Positions 32,391 through 44,834 of a DNA stretch of 64,000 nucleotides are shown piece after piece. Source of the stretch: Stomorhina lunata. Its lineage: Eukaryota > Arthropoda > Insecta > Diptera > Rhiniidae. The DNA is taken from positions 134,502,120 to 134,566,119 of the forward strand of contig OW121741.1 in assembly GCA_933228675.1 (NCBI GenBank), in the 5' to 3' direction. The translations under genes were made by a program, and so were the position numbers. The notes beneath the pieces were generated by a model. That model did not search any database and had not been told where the DNA came from. It was given only the letters and a program-made list of their open reading frames with translations. How positions within the stretch are numbered: the first letter of the stretch is position 1; every line of letters begins with the position of its first letter.

Positions 32391-34276
32391 CAAGTAAGAG
32401 TGTTATATTCGGCTGTGCCGAATCTTATATACTCACCATCAAGTTGTGTTAAATTTAGAAACATATCTCATATATCTACAAGGGTGCAGCTAATTCAAAA
32501 TCTGCACCAAAACTGGAAAAATCGCTAAGCTATTTGGTATTGTTGGTAAAACCTTTGGACTAAATTAGGTTTCCGTAGCTTTATAGTTCAACATTCAAAA
32601 ATATTTTAGTGGTTTCCCCAGTATTTACTTTGATCAAAATTCGGTCTCATAACCAGGTATAGTTTTACATTAATAAGTTGTTAAATACTTTTCGTTGTGA
32701 TTAATATGTAGTTAGGCTAAACACGTTAATAGTAATACGACAGGTCCATATATTTCGTTATGAGTTCCTAATGCATTCATCATATATAAAGTCTGGGCTG
32801 AACATTGATTGATGCCTATATAATTTCATAGGTGCAATCTTAATATAATGAATGTACCTCCAAATCTTTTTGATTGTAGATATAAAAAGGGGATGTTATA
32901 TATATAAGAATTATAGCCAAATGTTGACCGATTATAACAAAATTTTACACACTGGCTGGTATATATAGAGAGCTTATTCTTGCAAAATTTAGTGACCATA
33001 GCTATCATAGTTTCTAATTTAATAGCTTTTAACTGGCCTTTGCTAAAATTTTTGGTTTCCGTGAGTGTTTTTCACATGAAAGCTAAAGTCAAATATGGAC
33101 TGATTCCTATAAAATTTGATAAACTGATCAAAAATTGCATAAAACTTCCCTATTTTAAATTTAATCGTCATAGCTATTACAATTGTATTCAATTTATCAG
33201 CATTAATGCGTTTCCCGGGGCGGGGTTATATGGGAGCTCTAACTAAATTTGAACCGATTTTGTCCATTTTCAACACACATCTTTTTCAAGATATCCAAAA
33301 TACTTTTGTAAAATTTTGTCCCTCTAGCTCTTTTCGTTAAGGCGCTATCGTGCTTTTATCTGACGGACAGACGGACATAAACAACCTTTTCTTTATGTAT
33401 TTTTGTGTTTCCATAAGTTTTTTATATGGGAACTATGGTCAAATGGTGACCGATTGTGACGAAATTTTGCACACTGGCTGGCATTGACATAAGACTTCCT
33501 TGTGCTTAATTTAGTCTTACTAGCTCTTGTAGTTAAGGAGCTATCACGATTTTATCTGACGGACAGACGGACATAAATTCCCTTTCTCTTGTAGTTAAGG
33601 AGCTATCACGATTTTATCTGACGGACAGACGGACATAAATTCCCTTTTCTTTTTGAATTTTTGTGTTTTCGTAAGTTTTTTATATGGGAGCTAGGTCAAA
33701 TAGTGACCGATTGTGACAAAATTTTGCACACTGGCTGGCATTGATATAACTTTCTTGTGCCAAATTTAGTGGTTATATCTGTTATACTTTTAGATTTATT
33801 GGCATTTAAGTGTATTTTGGGTGAAATTTAGCCTGTTTTCGTAAGTTTTTTGTATTGGAGCTATGGCTAAATGTGAACCGATTTCGATGAAATTTTATAT
33901 GCTGCCTAGTGCTTATCTAAAACTTCTAGATACCAAATTTTGTCATCATAACTGTCATAATTTGTCATTTATTAGCAAATGAGCGATTAGCCTAGACGAG
34001 GTTATACGGGAGCTATGGCCAAATGCTAACCGAATTTCAATACCAAAATTTTCTCATAGATAAAGAATGTTTTTGCTAAGTTTCAGTTAGCTAGCTCTTT
34101 TCGTTTAGACGTTATCGTGATTTCAACAGACAGACAGACGGACATAGCTCAATCGTCTTAGAATTTCATAAGGATTCAGAATATATATCGTTTTTGATTT
34201 TTGAACCAATATTAAGGAAATTACAAACGGAATGACAATCTCAATATACCCCCCATTCTTTTTGATGGTGGGTATA
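32391..34276 (+). mobile_element. E-family element, most complete copy (E4)
   Basis: It starts CAAGTAAGAGTGTTATATTC then GGCTGTGCCGAATCTTATAT and ACTCACCATCAA. It ends TTTGATGGTGGGTATA, giving inverted ends of the form TATACYCACCATCAA. The inside carries three repeats of GACGGACAGACGGACATAAA and several CACACTGGCTGG blocks, as if built from tandem submodules. No intact frame. At 32955-32970 it shows the uninterrupted site that holds the DD37E insertion in E3. Confidence 0.65.
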
Positions 34277-34734
34277 AAAATTGTTCTTATTTTTCAAAAT
34301 TACCTATTTTTACAGCAAATAAAATTTTACTCTATTTTTGTAGAGTATACACGACATCCTAGAAAAATAATTTAACAGTTAAAGGGTTAAACGTTTTAGT
34401 CATTTTGTGGTTTGTATGAAATGAAAACCACATTTTTATTAAACCCCACAAATTCGTTTAGAAATCTATAAAAATCTGTTAATATAAGCAATAATTAGAT
34501 TTTCTAATTAAACAAGTGTTTTTTTTTTTTTCAAATAAAAATAATGTTCCATTTTACAGATTTTCTTCGGTATAGGCGACAGAAAATGCAAATAGGGTTT
34601 ATGATCATGATATTATAACAGTCAACCAAGAGCAATTATAGTTTGATCGATTCCGTTTTGGGAATTTCGAGGGAAAAATGAACCGCGTTCCAAAACCATA
34701 AAAATTGTAAAATCATATCACTGTTTGGTTTGCA
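34277..34734. other. Non-coding spacer
   Basis: AT-rich, no gene. The last part (34560-34734) may belong to the decayed transposase fragment that follows, but the match is weak. Confidence 0.4.
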
Positions 34735-34845
34735 ACGGAGTGCCTACAAAAATGTCTGTGTAAGAAAGCACAGAGTGCCTATATATTTCTAAACCGACTT
34801 GGCGAAATGCGACTATGGAAAAAAGGCTGAATTTTAGATGCTTTT
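34735..34845 (+). pseudogene. Highly decayed DD37E transposase fragment
   Basis: GAGTGCCTACAAAAA, AGCACAGAGTG and CTATGGAAAAAAGGC appear in the same order and spacing as in the DD37E copies (19163-19260 in copy 1), with many substitutions between. It covers the region around the second catalytic Asp. It is far older than the four full-length copies. Confidence 0.7.
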
Positions 34846-34967
34846 AAGTTTTATTCAACAATATTTATAATCAAGTTATATTTTAGAGCCATGTAATGAA
34901 TTTTCGGAGTTAGTCCAGTGTATAAGATATCGGGGTGTTAAAAATATTTTGATAATAGCAAATTTTT

Positions 34968-35286
34968 CTACAAACATTTGCTATTACATTCCTCTAGACT
35001 TAGAAACTTATTTCTGTTCCCATTACAACCGCCATAGATAAATTCTACACATTCACGTTGTATTGGATCGTAACCATAGCGTTTATAGGAAAATGTACAG
35101 GGACCCTTTCGTATGGCTTCCATACAGTCTGAAAGTAGTCAAAACAGTCAATAACTAAAAATTGTAAATTGTTTTAATATAATTCAATAATTTACCTTCA
35201 GGAGCCGCTGCTGCCTCAACGGCCACAAAGTTTAGCAACACAATTAGACAGGTTACACAAACTATTTGAACTACCAACGATTTCAT
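34968..35286 (-). CDS. Kunitz-type secreted protease inhibitor K8
   Basis: Minus strand. Exon 1 is 35286-35196 and exon 2 is 35128-34968, with a 67-bp phase-1 intron (GTAAAT/TTTCAG), giving 83 residues. The signal peptide region is MKSLVVQIVCVTCLIVLL, followed by an Ala-rich stretch ending APE. The domain starts DCMEAIRKGPC, has canonical spacing (8-15-7-12-3) and the signature FIYGGCNGNRNKF, and ends two residues after the last Cys. P1 is Thr (CTFS). A TATAAAG lies at 35326-35332 about 40 bp before the ATG. Its spacer to K9 is filled by array B3. Confidence 0.93.
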
Positions 35287-35325
35287 GGTAAAAAATGTTA
35301 TGAAATTTCACTCAAGAATGTTTGG

Positions 35326-35332
35326 CTTTATA
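35326..35332 (-). promoter_or_regulatory. TATA box of Kunitz gene K8
   Basis: TATAAAG on the minus strand, in the same position relative to the ATG as in K6, K7 and K9. Confidence 0.5.
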
Positions 35333-35459
35333 CGTCAAATGAAATGATCGAAAAGTCACGTTTCGAATTTCAATCAAAGTTAAAGCGTGAGAAGGGAAAA
35401 AATTGAATTTTTAATTAAAGAATTTAATTGATTAAGTTCGTATAAGTAAATTTTGAAAG

Positions 35460-37680
35460 CTAGACAATTTTCTATAAAAAATTTTAGATTGAAAATTTTT
35501 TTATAAAAAAGTTCAGATTAAAAATTTTTATTGAAAAAACTTTATCCTAAGAATTTTCTATAAAAAATTTGTTGACCGAAAATTTTTCTATACAAAATTT
35601 TTAGACCAAAAAATATTCTATAAAAAATTTTAGAAAGAAAAATTTTTTTATAAAAAATTTTTCAGTCTAATTTTTTTTTTATAAAAAATTTTTCGGTCTA
35701 AAATTTTTTATAGATTTTTTTCGGTACAAAATTTTTTATAAACAATTTTAGACCGAAGAATATTCTATAAAAAATTTTAGGCCGAAAATTTTTCTATAAA
35801 AAATTTTAGACCGACAAATTTTACTTCAAATTTTTCTAAAAAAAAAATTAATACCGAACAATTTTCTATCCAAATTTGAGACCGAAAATTTTCTAAAAAA
35901 AATTTTAAGCCGAAAAATTTTCTTCAAAAAATTTAGAACAAAAATGTTTCTTCAAAAAATTTTAGAGCAAACAATTTTGTGCAAAAAAATTGAAGACCGA
36001 AAAATTTTCTATAAAAAATTTTAGACCGAAAAATTTTTTGTAAAAAGTTTTAGACCAAAAAATTTTCGATAAACAATTTTAGACTGAAAAATTTTCTATA
36101 AAAATTTTAGATCGAAAAATTTTCTATAAAAAAATTTAGATCGAAAAATTTTCTTTAAAAAATTTTAGACCGAAAAATTTAAAAAAAAAAACTTTAGACC
36201 GATAAATTTTCTATAAAAAATTTTAGACCGAAAAATTTTCTATAAAAAATTTTACACCGAAAATTTTTCTACAAAAAATTTTATACCGAAAAATTTTTTA
36301 TAAAAAAATTTACACCGAAAAATTTTCTATAAAAAAATTTACACCGAAAAATTTTCTATAAAAAATTTTAGGACGAAATATTTTCTATAAAAAATTTTAG
36401 ACCGGAAAATTTACTAGAAAAATTTTCTATAGAAAATTTTAGACCGAAAAATTTTCTATAAAAAATTTTAGACTGAAAAATTTTCTATAAAAAATTTTAG
36501 ACCCAAAAATTTTCTATAAAAATTTTTAAAACGAAAAATTTTCTATAAAAAATTTTAGAGCGAAAAATTTTCTATAAAAAATTTTAGACCGAAAAATTTT
36601 CTATAAAAAATTTTACACCGAAAATTTTTCTATAAAAAGTTTTAGACCGAAAATTTTTCTATAAAAAATTTTAGACCAAAAAATTTTCTATAAAAAATTT
36701 TAGACCGAAAATTTTTTCATAAAAAATTTTAGAGCGAAAAATTTTCTATACAAAATTTTAACTGAAAAATTTTCTATAAAAAATTTTAGACCGAAAAATT
36801 TTCTATAAAAAATTTTAGACCGAAAAATTTTCTATAAAAAATTTAGACCGATAAATTTTCTATAAAAAATTTTAGACCGAAAAATTTTCTATAAAAAATT
36901 TTAGACCGAAAAATTTTCTATAAAAAATTTTAAACCGAAAAATTTTCTATAAAAAATTTTACCCGAAAAATTTTCTATAAAAAAATTTACACCGAAAAAT
37001 TTTCTATAAAAATTTTTACACCGAAAAATGTTCTATAAAAAATTTTACACCGAAAAATTTTCTATAAAAAAAATTTACACCGAAAAATTTTCTATAAAAA
37101 ATTTTCTATAAAAAATTTTAGACCGAAAAATTTTCTATAAAAAATTTTACACCGAAAATTGTTCTATAAAAAATTTTAGACCGAAAAATTTTCTATAAAA
37201 AATTTTACACCAAAAAATTTTCTATAAAAAATTTTAGACCGAAAAATTATTTGTAAAAAATTTCAGACCGAAAAATTTTCTATAAGAACTTTTAGACCGA
37301 AAAATTTTCTACAAAAAATTTGTAACAAAAACTTTTTACAAAAAATTTTAGGATAAACATTTTTGTTCAAAAAAATTAAAGATCGAAAAATTTTCTGTAA
37401 AAAGTTTTAGACAGAAAATTTTTCTATAAAAAATTTTAGATCGAAAAATTTTCTATAAAAAATTTTAGACCGAAAATTTTCTATAAAAAATTTTAGACTG
37501 AAAAGTTTTGGGATCGAAAAATTTTCTATAAAATGTTTCCAAAAAAAATTTTAAACCTAGAAATTTTCTAAAAAAAATTTTAGGACGAACAAATTTCTAT
37601 AAAAAATTTTAGGCCGACAAATTTTTACTAAAAAATTTTAGACCAAAAAGAGTTCTATAAAAAAATCCAACTTAATTTCT
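35460..37680 (-). repeat. Minisatellite array B3 (29-bp unit, inverted relative to B1/B2)
   Basis: About 75 units with GACCGAAAAATTTTCTATAA and AAAATTTTA, which is the B1/B2 unit read on the other strand plus one base. The most regular part is 36290-37230. It lies between K8 and K9. Confidence 0.93.
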
Positions 37681-37888
37681 GAGAGAGCTTTCTTTACCTT
37701 GTATAGTTTGACCTTATTTTTGTTTTCAGATTCTTAAGATCCGGAAAGTTTAAAACTATACAAACTTTCTGGTTTAATAATACTCGTGGCAAAAATAAGA
37801 AAAATAAAAGTCTTAACTTTATAGTAATTTTTTTCAGAATCTTTTCGATACTTTTATTTCAGAATTTTCTATTTGCATTTCACTTTTC

Positions 37889-38203
37889 TCACACACATGT
37901 TTTCTCACACTCCTCTAAAGTTTTAAAATTATTCTCATTTCCTTGGCAACCGCCATAATTGAAGCGAACGCATTCGTTTTTATCTGCATCATAATAAAAC
38001 CGAGGCTTAAGAGCTCTGCAATTTCCAATTTTCATGGATAACAAACAAACTGAAATTTGTTCGAAAGTTAGTTTGATAAAAGAAATAGATGATTTAATTT
38101 ATTTACCAGGATTTTTTTCTTCAATGTTTTCATCTGCGATTGCTGAATTTATGGAAGCAATCAAACAGCATAAACTGATTAGGAAAAATACGATCGATTT
38201 CAT
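37889..38203 (-). CDS. Kunitz-type secreted protease inhibitor K9
   Basis: Minus strand. Exon 1 is 38203-38107 and exon 2 is 38049-37889, with a 57-bp phase-1 intron, giving 85 residues. The signal peptide is MKSIVFFLISLCCLIASINS, followed by an acidic linker (ADENIEEKN). The domain starts CLLSMKIGNC with canonical spacing and FNYGGCQGNENNF; P1 is Arg (CRAL), a trypsin-type choice. The protein ends one residue after the last Cys (TCV, stop TGA). A TATTTAAAG lies at 38244-38251. It is boxed between array B3 and array B4. Plus-strand frames overlapping it are shadows. Confidence 0.92.
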
Positions 38204-38243
38204 GGTTAGAAGATGTTTGAAGTGACTCTTGTGAATAATTAGC

Positions 38244-38251
38244 TTTAAATA
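38244..38251 (-). promoter_or_regulatory. TATA-like box of Kunitz gene K9
   Basis: TATTTAAAGCT on the minus strand about 41 bp before the ATG, same context as K7. Confidence 0.45.
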
Positions 38252-38389
38252 CTAAATATAATGATAACATTTTCAAATTTGGGTTTCGAAATCTGGACAC
38301 ACAAAAAATCATAAATTTTTGTAGTTTTATACCCTATAATACCAAAGATGGGGAACTTAAGTTTGTTCTGATGTATGTAATATTTGTCT

Positions 38390-40670
38390 GAAAATTTTTC
38401 AATAAAATAGTTTTAGATCAAAAAATTTTCTATAAAATATTTTTTGATCAAAAAGTTTTCTATACAAAATTTTAGATCAAAAAATTTTATACTGAACATT
38501 ATTCTATAAAAAATTAAGACCAACATTTTTTTCTAGAAAAAGCTTTGATCAAAAAATTTTCTATAAAATATTTTTTATCAAAAAATTTTCTATAAAATAT
38601 TTTTTATCAAAAAATTTTCTATTAAATATTTTTTGATCAAAAATTTTTCTATGAAATTTTTTTTGATCAAAAAAATTTCTATAAAATATTTTTTGATCAA
38701 AAATTTTTCCATAAATTTTTTTTTGTTCAAAAAAATTTCTATAAAATATTTTTTGATCAAAAAATTTTTTTATAAAATATTTCTTGATAGAAAAATTTTC
38801 TATAATATATTTTTTGATCAAAATTTTTTCATTAAATTTTAGATCACAAGATTTTACACTGAAAATTTTTCGATAAAAAAATTAAGACCGAACATTTTTT
38901 TCTAAAAAAATTTTGATAAAAAAATTAAAAAAAAACTTTGATCAAAAAATTTGCTATAAAATATTTTTTGATCAAAAAATTTTCTATAAAATATTTTTTG
39001 ATCAAAAAATTTTCAAAAAAATATTTTTTTCATCGAAATAATTTAAGACTAAAAATTTTTAGAGCAAAAAGTTTTAAATATTTTATAAAGAAAATTTAGA
39101 TCGAAAAATATTAATTAATAAAAAATTTTCTAATCAAAATTTTGTTTCGTCAGTTCTCGGTCGTAATAACACAGATGCAATAATGACTTTACCCCTAATA
39201 AGGCAAAAGTTTATCATTGAAAACTACACAACATTTTGGTTTAAAAATTCTCGTGGCAAAAATATTTCTATAAAATATTTTTTGATCAAAAAAATTTTTT
39301 TTATATCAAAAAATTTTCTAAAAAATATTTTTTAATCAAAAAATTTTCTATAAATTATTTTTTGATCAAAAAATTTTCTATAAATATATTTTGATCAAAA
39401 AATTTTCTATAAAATATATTTTGATCAAAAAATTTTCTATAAAATATATTTTGATCAAAAAATTTTCTATAAAATATTTTTTGATCAAAAAATTTTCTAT
39501 AAAATATTTTTTTAATCAAAAAATTTTCTATAAAATATTTTTTGATCAACAAATTTCAAATAAAAAATTTTTTGATCAAAAAATTTTCTATAAAATATTT
39601 TTTGATCAAAAAGTTTTCTATAAAATATTTTTTGATCAAAAGGTTTTCTATAAAATAGTTTTTGATTAAAAAATTGTCTATAAAATATTTTTTAATGAAA
39701 AAATTTTCTATAGAAAACTTTTTGATGAAAAAAATTTCTATAAAATATGTTTTGATCAAAAACTATTTTATAGAAAATTTTTTGATTAAATTTTAGATCA
39801 AAAAATTTAAGACTGAACATTTTTCAATAAAAAAATTAAGACCGAAATTTTTTTTAAAAAAAACTTGGATCATAAAATGTCCTATAAAATATTTTTTGAT
39901 CAAAAAATTTTCTATAAAATATTTTTTGATCAAAAAATTTCTATAAAATATTTTTTGATAAAAAAAAAATTTCTATAAAATATTTTTGGATAGAAAAATT
40001 TGCTATAATATATTTTTGATCAAAAAATATTTTATGGAAAACCTTTTGATAAAAATTTTTTGATTAAATTTTAGACTGAAAATTTTTCGATAAAAAAATT
40101 AAGACCGAAAATTTTTTTCTAAAAAAAAACTTTGATCAAAACATTTTCTATAAAATATTTTTTGATCAAAAAATTTTCCATAAAATTTTTTTTTGATCAA
40201 AAATTTTCTATATAATTTTTTCGACCCAAAACTGTTTATATATTTTTTGACCAAAAAACAATTTTATTTTTTGATCAAAAAATGTTCTATAATAAATTTT
40301 TTGATCAAAAAATATTTTATAGAAAATTTTTTGATTGAAAAATTTACAAAATATTTTTTGATCAAAATTTTTTTGATCAAACAATTTTCTATAAACTATT
40401 TTTTGAGGTGTAATTTTCTATAAAAAATAATCTATATGTAGTATTTGTCTATAAATTATTTTTTGATCAAAAAATTTTCTATGAAGTATTTTCTGATCGA
40501 AAAATTTTTTAAGAAATATTTTTAGGCTGAAAATTTTTAGTTTGTAAATATTTTATAAAAATATTTTATGAAAATTTTTAAGTTTTTAAATATTTTATAA
40601 AAAGTTTTAGAGCGAAAAATATTAAGTATTCTATAAAAATTGTTCCAATCAAAATTTTACACTGACTTTT
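38390..40670 (-). repeat. Minisatellite array B4 (30-bp unit)
   Basis: Units with TTTGATCAAAAAATTTTCTA and TAAAATATT. Read on the minus strand they contain TTTTATAGAAAATTTTTTGA, so they share the ATAGAAAATTTT core with B1-B3. A non-repeat break of about 120 bp is at 39135-39260. Frames at 38561-38842 and 39355-39759 on both strands are repeat translations. Confidence 0.92.
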
Positions 40671-41436
40671 GCAGAAGCTGTGGAATAGGAGGTGTCCCAT
40701 TACATATCTGCTATTATTTCTTTGGAAACCTGTGTAATCTGGCTATCATAGATTTTGACCAACTTATGATTCATTTAAAGTGACCCGAATAGTTCAATGG
40801 AGTTTCGAGGATTTTTTTTTTTACTAGCTCTATGTGGTTCTATTTACCAGATGGCCACACTAACGTCTCTTTCAAGAACATTTTTTTAGGATTTTTTACT
40901 CTATTCATTAAAAAATTACACAATATCTTAAGTTTTAAAGATTAAAAACGAAACATTGATCTTTGATCTCAAGCATGATGTTTATAACAAAATCTCTTGT
41001 ATGAAGGCAATCACACTTAATACAACAGCTGGGCTAAAAAGTTGGTAGCCAGACATAGAGCTTTTTTAGAATATTCGATTTCATTATTAAATATTTTTGC
41101 CTTTAAATTTCATTTTGAATACAGTTTTCTACCCTTCATCTAGAAAACAACCATGTATACCAAAGTATCCAGGGTTGATTTAATTACAATTGGCTTATTT
41201 AAAGCACAGGTCACAATTTTAAAGAAAATTTAATGAATTTTTCCACAAACATGTTCCTTGATACAAGGATGATCAATTTGGTTTATTATTTCGATTACAT
41301 CCCATTGAACTGTCTCCCCGGGGAGAGTTGGAGCTTGACTTTGGCATATTTTTGCTTGTTATAATAAGTTTTGTCTTTATTTTCAAAAAAGGCCTCAGTT
41401 CCGGCGATTAACCTTTCTAAACATGTTTCAAAAGAA
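40671..41436. other. Spacer, nothing recognised
   Basis: No frame, RNA gene or clear repeat. Somewhat less AT-rich than the neighbouring arrays. Confidence 0.45.
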
Positions 41437-41725
41437 AAATTATTCGCACTTAATCCTAGTCTACTTCATTTAATTATTTTAATAACAGACAATTGGTAAA
41501 AGGCAAAAAATGTTTATGGGACAACTGATTTCTCGACGCGTTTCGATGGTTGGTTTGGCCATCTTCAGGAGATCATTACGAATCATTTTTCAGTTCCATC
41601 TTCCTTCACATCCCAGATGAAACTGAAAAATGTTTGTGTTTACTTTTGTTCAGTCGATAATCAGAGTTTTTACCTTTGATTTACAAACATAATTCGCAAT
41701 TATTGTGTTTGTAAAATAGGTAATA

Positions 41726-43024
41726 AAGAGTGCTCTAAATAAAATTTGTAGTTGGATTTTCTTAAATAAAAATCAAACCTTTTAATATAAAAACTCTACA
41801 AAATACGCAAATATAATGACATATTATACAAAATCATTTAGCATTAAAATGTTTACTTAGTACTCGGGTTTTGCAAAGTTATCGACTTTTTTCGGAAACC
41901 CTCCCATTAAAGATTTTACAGTTGCTTCTGATACCTTTTTGGAGCATGTGTTCCACCTGCGCTTAAAATCGGACATGTTCTTGGAAATCTTTCCTGTGTT
42001 CTTCAATTCCTTTTTTACCAGAGCCCAATACCTTTCCACAGGCCGAAGTTCTGGACAATTAGGTGGATTTGCCTTTCGTGGTACAAAAATGACATTATTC
42101 TTTGAGTACCACTCAAGTGCCTTTTTTCCATAATGGCATGATGCCAAATCGGGCCAAAAAAATGTAGTCACTCTGTGCTCTCTTAAAAAGGGTAAAATCC
42201 GTTTTTGTAGGCACTCCTTTATATAAATTTCTGTGTTTATTGTGCCAGATGCCACAAATACTTTACTTCTTTTGCCACAACTGCAAATAGCTTGCCACAC
42301 CAGAAACTTCTTAGGGAATTTTGTTTATTTTTTTGTGCGAAACTCTTGCCGAACATTGCCCCGTTTATCAGCAACATAAAAATCTTGACCAGGAAGTTGA
42401 GAAAAGTCTGCCAGTACGTATGTTTCATCATCCATCATACAACAGGTGTATTTTTTTATAAAATCAGACTTCAATTTTTTCGCTCGTTTTTTTGCTTCTA
42501 AGTTCTTTATAGCATTGCGATCTGGAACCTTTTGGACTTTGTATGTCTTCAGTCCAGCATAAGCTTTGACTCTATGTGCAAAATTCGTAGAACATTTCAC
42601 CGTACGAGATGCTTTTCTTAAAGAAGTGTTAGGCGCTCTTCGAAAGAGTTGCTCGACTTCTTTTGCCTTACCAATATCTATAGGACCTTTTTTCCTACCC
42701 GATCCAGGTTTTCTTTCAATGCTCAGGTTTTCCTTATACCGTCTGATGGCATTAGAAACCGTTCTAGGGTCAACTTTCAAATTTTTAGCTATTTTTTTAA
42801 AAGTCCATGACGGATTTTTTTTTGAAAAGTTTTAATTATATTTTCACGAACTTTTTTTCGCAGTCCATTTTGATTGAAATAACTATTGAAAATTAATAAT
42901 TTCTAAAATAATAGTATCTGACATATCTATAGAAACTAACTTGATCAAAAAATAAATTATTTCTTGCACTATGGATAAATTTTGTCTAAAATAGTAAATG
43001 CATATTTTTTTTTAGAACACTCTT
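41726..43024 (-). mobile_element. Tc1/mariner DD37E transposon, copy 2
   Basis: Ends AAGAGTGCTCTAAATAAAAT and AGAACACTCTT, flanked by TA. Same family as copies 1, 3 and 4, reverse orientation. Confidence 0.9.
41857..42868 (-). pseudogene. DD37E transposase with one nonsense codon and an N-terminal frameshift
   Basis: Minus strand, start MDCEKK at 42868. Homopolymer changes in the first 30 codons (a shorter A run near 42855 and a longer one near 42820) break the frame. From 42780 the frame is open to 42325, where a CAA codon (Gln) of the RTKKQTK segment has become TAA. The rest (42300-41857) is open in the same frame and contains WPDLASCHY, LRPVERYW and the ending AKPEY. Catalytic residues are otherwise intact. 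It is one of the less damaged copies, but it cannot encode full enzyme. Confidence 0.9.
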
Positions 43025-43536
43025 TAATGATCCGTCTAAAAGTAGAGATACATACTTCTTCTAAAGAAGATGTTCTGTCGAGGAATTGTCCCCACAAGCA
43101 TTTTCTGTCTTTTATCAATATCAATCTATAACATTAATAAATATATGTAATAGACTGGGATTAAGTGCGAATAATTTTTTTTTTTTGAATTAAGCACTAC
43201 CTTTAAATCATGTAGGGCTACGAACTTTTCAGACCAACTGTTAAATTCTCAATACATTGTCTAAGATTAAGTAAAACTAATGCGTTAATTTTAATTTATT
43301 ATTTTTTATGACACGAGAATTTTTAAAATGATTTCATTTACGTATTTTACTCGCACTGATACGAGTTTGAACGATTTTACTCGTGTTTTATTTGTAACAA
43401 AACAAAAAAAAAGACCTTATGACACTAAAATTGTTATTATCACACTCTACTTAAAAGATTTAACAAACTAATTAAATAATTAATTAAACGAGAGAACACA
43501 TTTGTATTTTTGCACTTAATCGTTTTAGAGACATTC
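43025..43536. other. Right arm of the host element and AT-rich spacer
   Basis: 43025-43178 is the remaining arm of the TIR element; after that there is AT-rich non-coding DNA to the K10 stop codon. Confidence 0.4.
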
Positions 43537-44016
43537 TCACGCTGAGACACTAGTCGAGTCAATTGTAGTTGTAGTCTCCGATTCAGAGCTGGGTATGACA
43601 GTGGTATTCAAAAGAGTCTCCTCGGAATTTTGGTGGTTTTTCGAGCATTTTTGTTCACAGTCTGCTTTGCTTTCAAAATTATTGGAATTTCCGGCACAGC
43701 CGCCATAAATAAATTCTACACATTCACGTTTTTCCACATCGTAGGCAAAGCGATAGAAGAGAGCAAAACAGCGACCTGTTTCCTTGGGCTGTATGCAGTC
43801 TGGAAATTTGAGGCAAATTTAAAATTAGTCATTCTTATATAAGTAATTCGAAAAATTCTGTAATCATTTACCTTCATTTGTTGGTAATTCCGCTTCTGTT
43901 ACTTCTGATTTTGAAGTATCCTTTTGTAATTCTGCTACCACAGGTTCCACGGCTGCTGCCTTAATGGCCAACACCAAACAGCTCACACTAATTAAGGCAA
44001 CAATAAACGATTTCAT
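43537..44016 (-). CDS. Kunitz-type secreted inhibitor K10 with Ser/Thr-rich tail
   Basis: Minus strand. Exon 1 is 44016-43872 and exon 2 is 43799-43537, with a 72-bp phase-1 intron, giving 135 residues. The signal peptide is MKSFIVALISVSCLVLAIKA, followed by an acidic linker of about 28 residues. The Kunitz domain starts CIQPKETGRC with canonical spacing and FIYGGCAGNSNNF. P1 is Phe (CFAL), which suggests a chymotrypsin-like target. After the last Cys is a 36-residue tail with NTT and a run of Thr and Ser (ESETTTTIDSTSVSA), a likely O-glycosylated, mucin-like end. A frame beginning inside exon 2 misses the first cysteines. Confidence 0.93.
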
Positions 44017-44834
44017 GATCACAAGATTTTTTTTTTATTTTTGATTTGAAGTTTCACTCGAAAGCGTTTAATTTGAAGTGCTTGAATTATTTGGGTTTAA
44101 CTTTATTAAATACCCCAAAAAGAAATGAAATCAGTCACAATTTTTTATTTTTTTTTTCGATTTTCGTTTTTAGACAAATTTCGTTAATAAACAAAATCAA
44201 CATTATTTGACTTAATTTGTTTATTTTATGATCAATTGTATTCAATGATCGTTTCGTATTCTAGAGAAAATTTGCATAAATTTTAAATGTGGCGGCGTTA
44301 TTAAAATCTGTTTAGCTATAACTGAGAAATAATATAAAATTTCAAAACAAACCTTACCCATCACGTTTCGGGGTTTTTCTTTTTCGGAATGCCTATACGG
44401 GAAGTAATTTTAATATTTTTTTAAATGATTCTATGATCGTTTGTGTTTATGTATGTCGCTCATATACAAATATCTAGTATCTTATATTTATTCAAGTGAT
44501 TTGTTGACAGCTGTAAAGTAAGCAGTAGCGTCGGGGTATTCTTAACATTTTACTAAATGGGTACAGGGAAAGGTTTGATTAGTGTGATAATCAGACTTGC
44601 TTGGACTATAAAGTCCATTGTGTGAAAAAAGCATATCACTGACTCGCCTCTATAAATAATCTAGATTGTTTTACAAAACATTTAAGTCGGCCAATATCTA
44701 CGTCAACTTCTCTGCCTAGGTCTTTAATAAAATAAGGCAAAAACCACCTAAACAATAGCATATATATTTTAATTAATTAATTCAATACTAATTGTACATC
44801 ATGCCTATTTTAAGAACACAGAAGTGGCGCCATC
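44017..44834. other. Spacer upstream of K10
   Basis: AT-rich. A TATTTAATAAAG on the minus strand near 44105-44118 could be the K10 TATA region but is distant from the ATG. No gene. Confidence 0.4.

Larger units (their letters stand above)
41437..43178. mobile_element. TIR element hosting DD37E copy 2
   Basis: AAAATTATTCGCACTTAATC (41437) and its inverted partner ATTAAGTGCGAATAATTTT (43160-43178) bound the unit. Without the DD37E insertion the element would be about 440 bp. The left arm has CTCGACGCGTTTCGATGG and TTGGTTTGGCCATCTTCAGG, a phrase I associate loosely with insect retroelement ends. Non-coding. Confidence 0.6.

Noticed and set aside
40671..41436. Twelfth Kunitz gene in the gap between array B4 and K10
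   Set aside because: No C-x8-C-x15-C pattern or YGGC-like motif on either strand.
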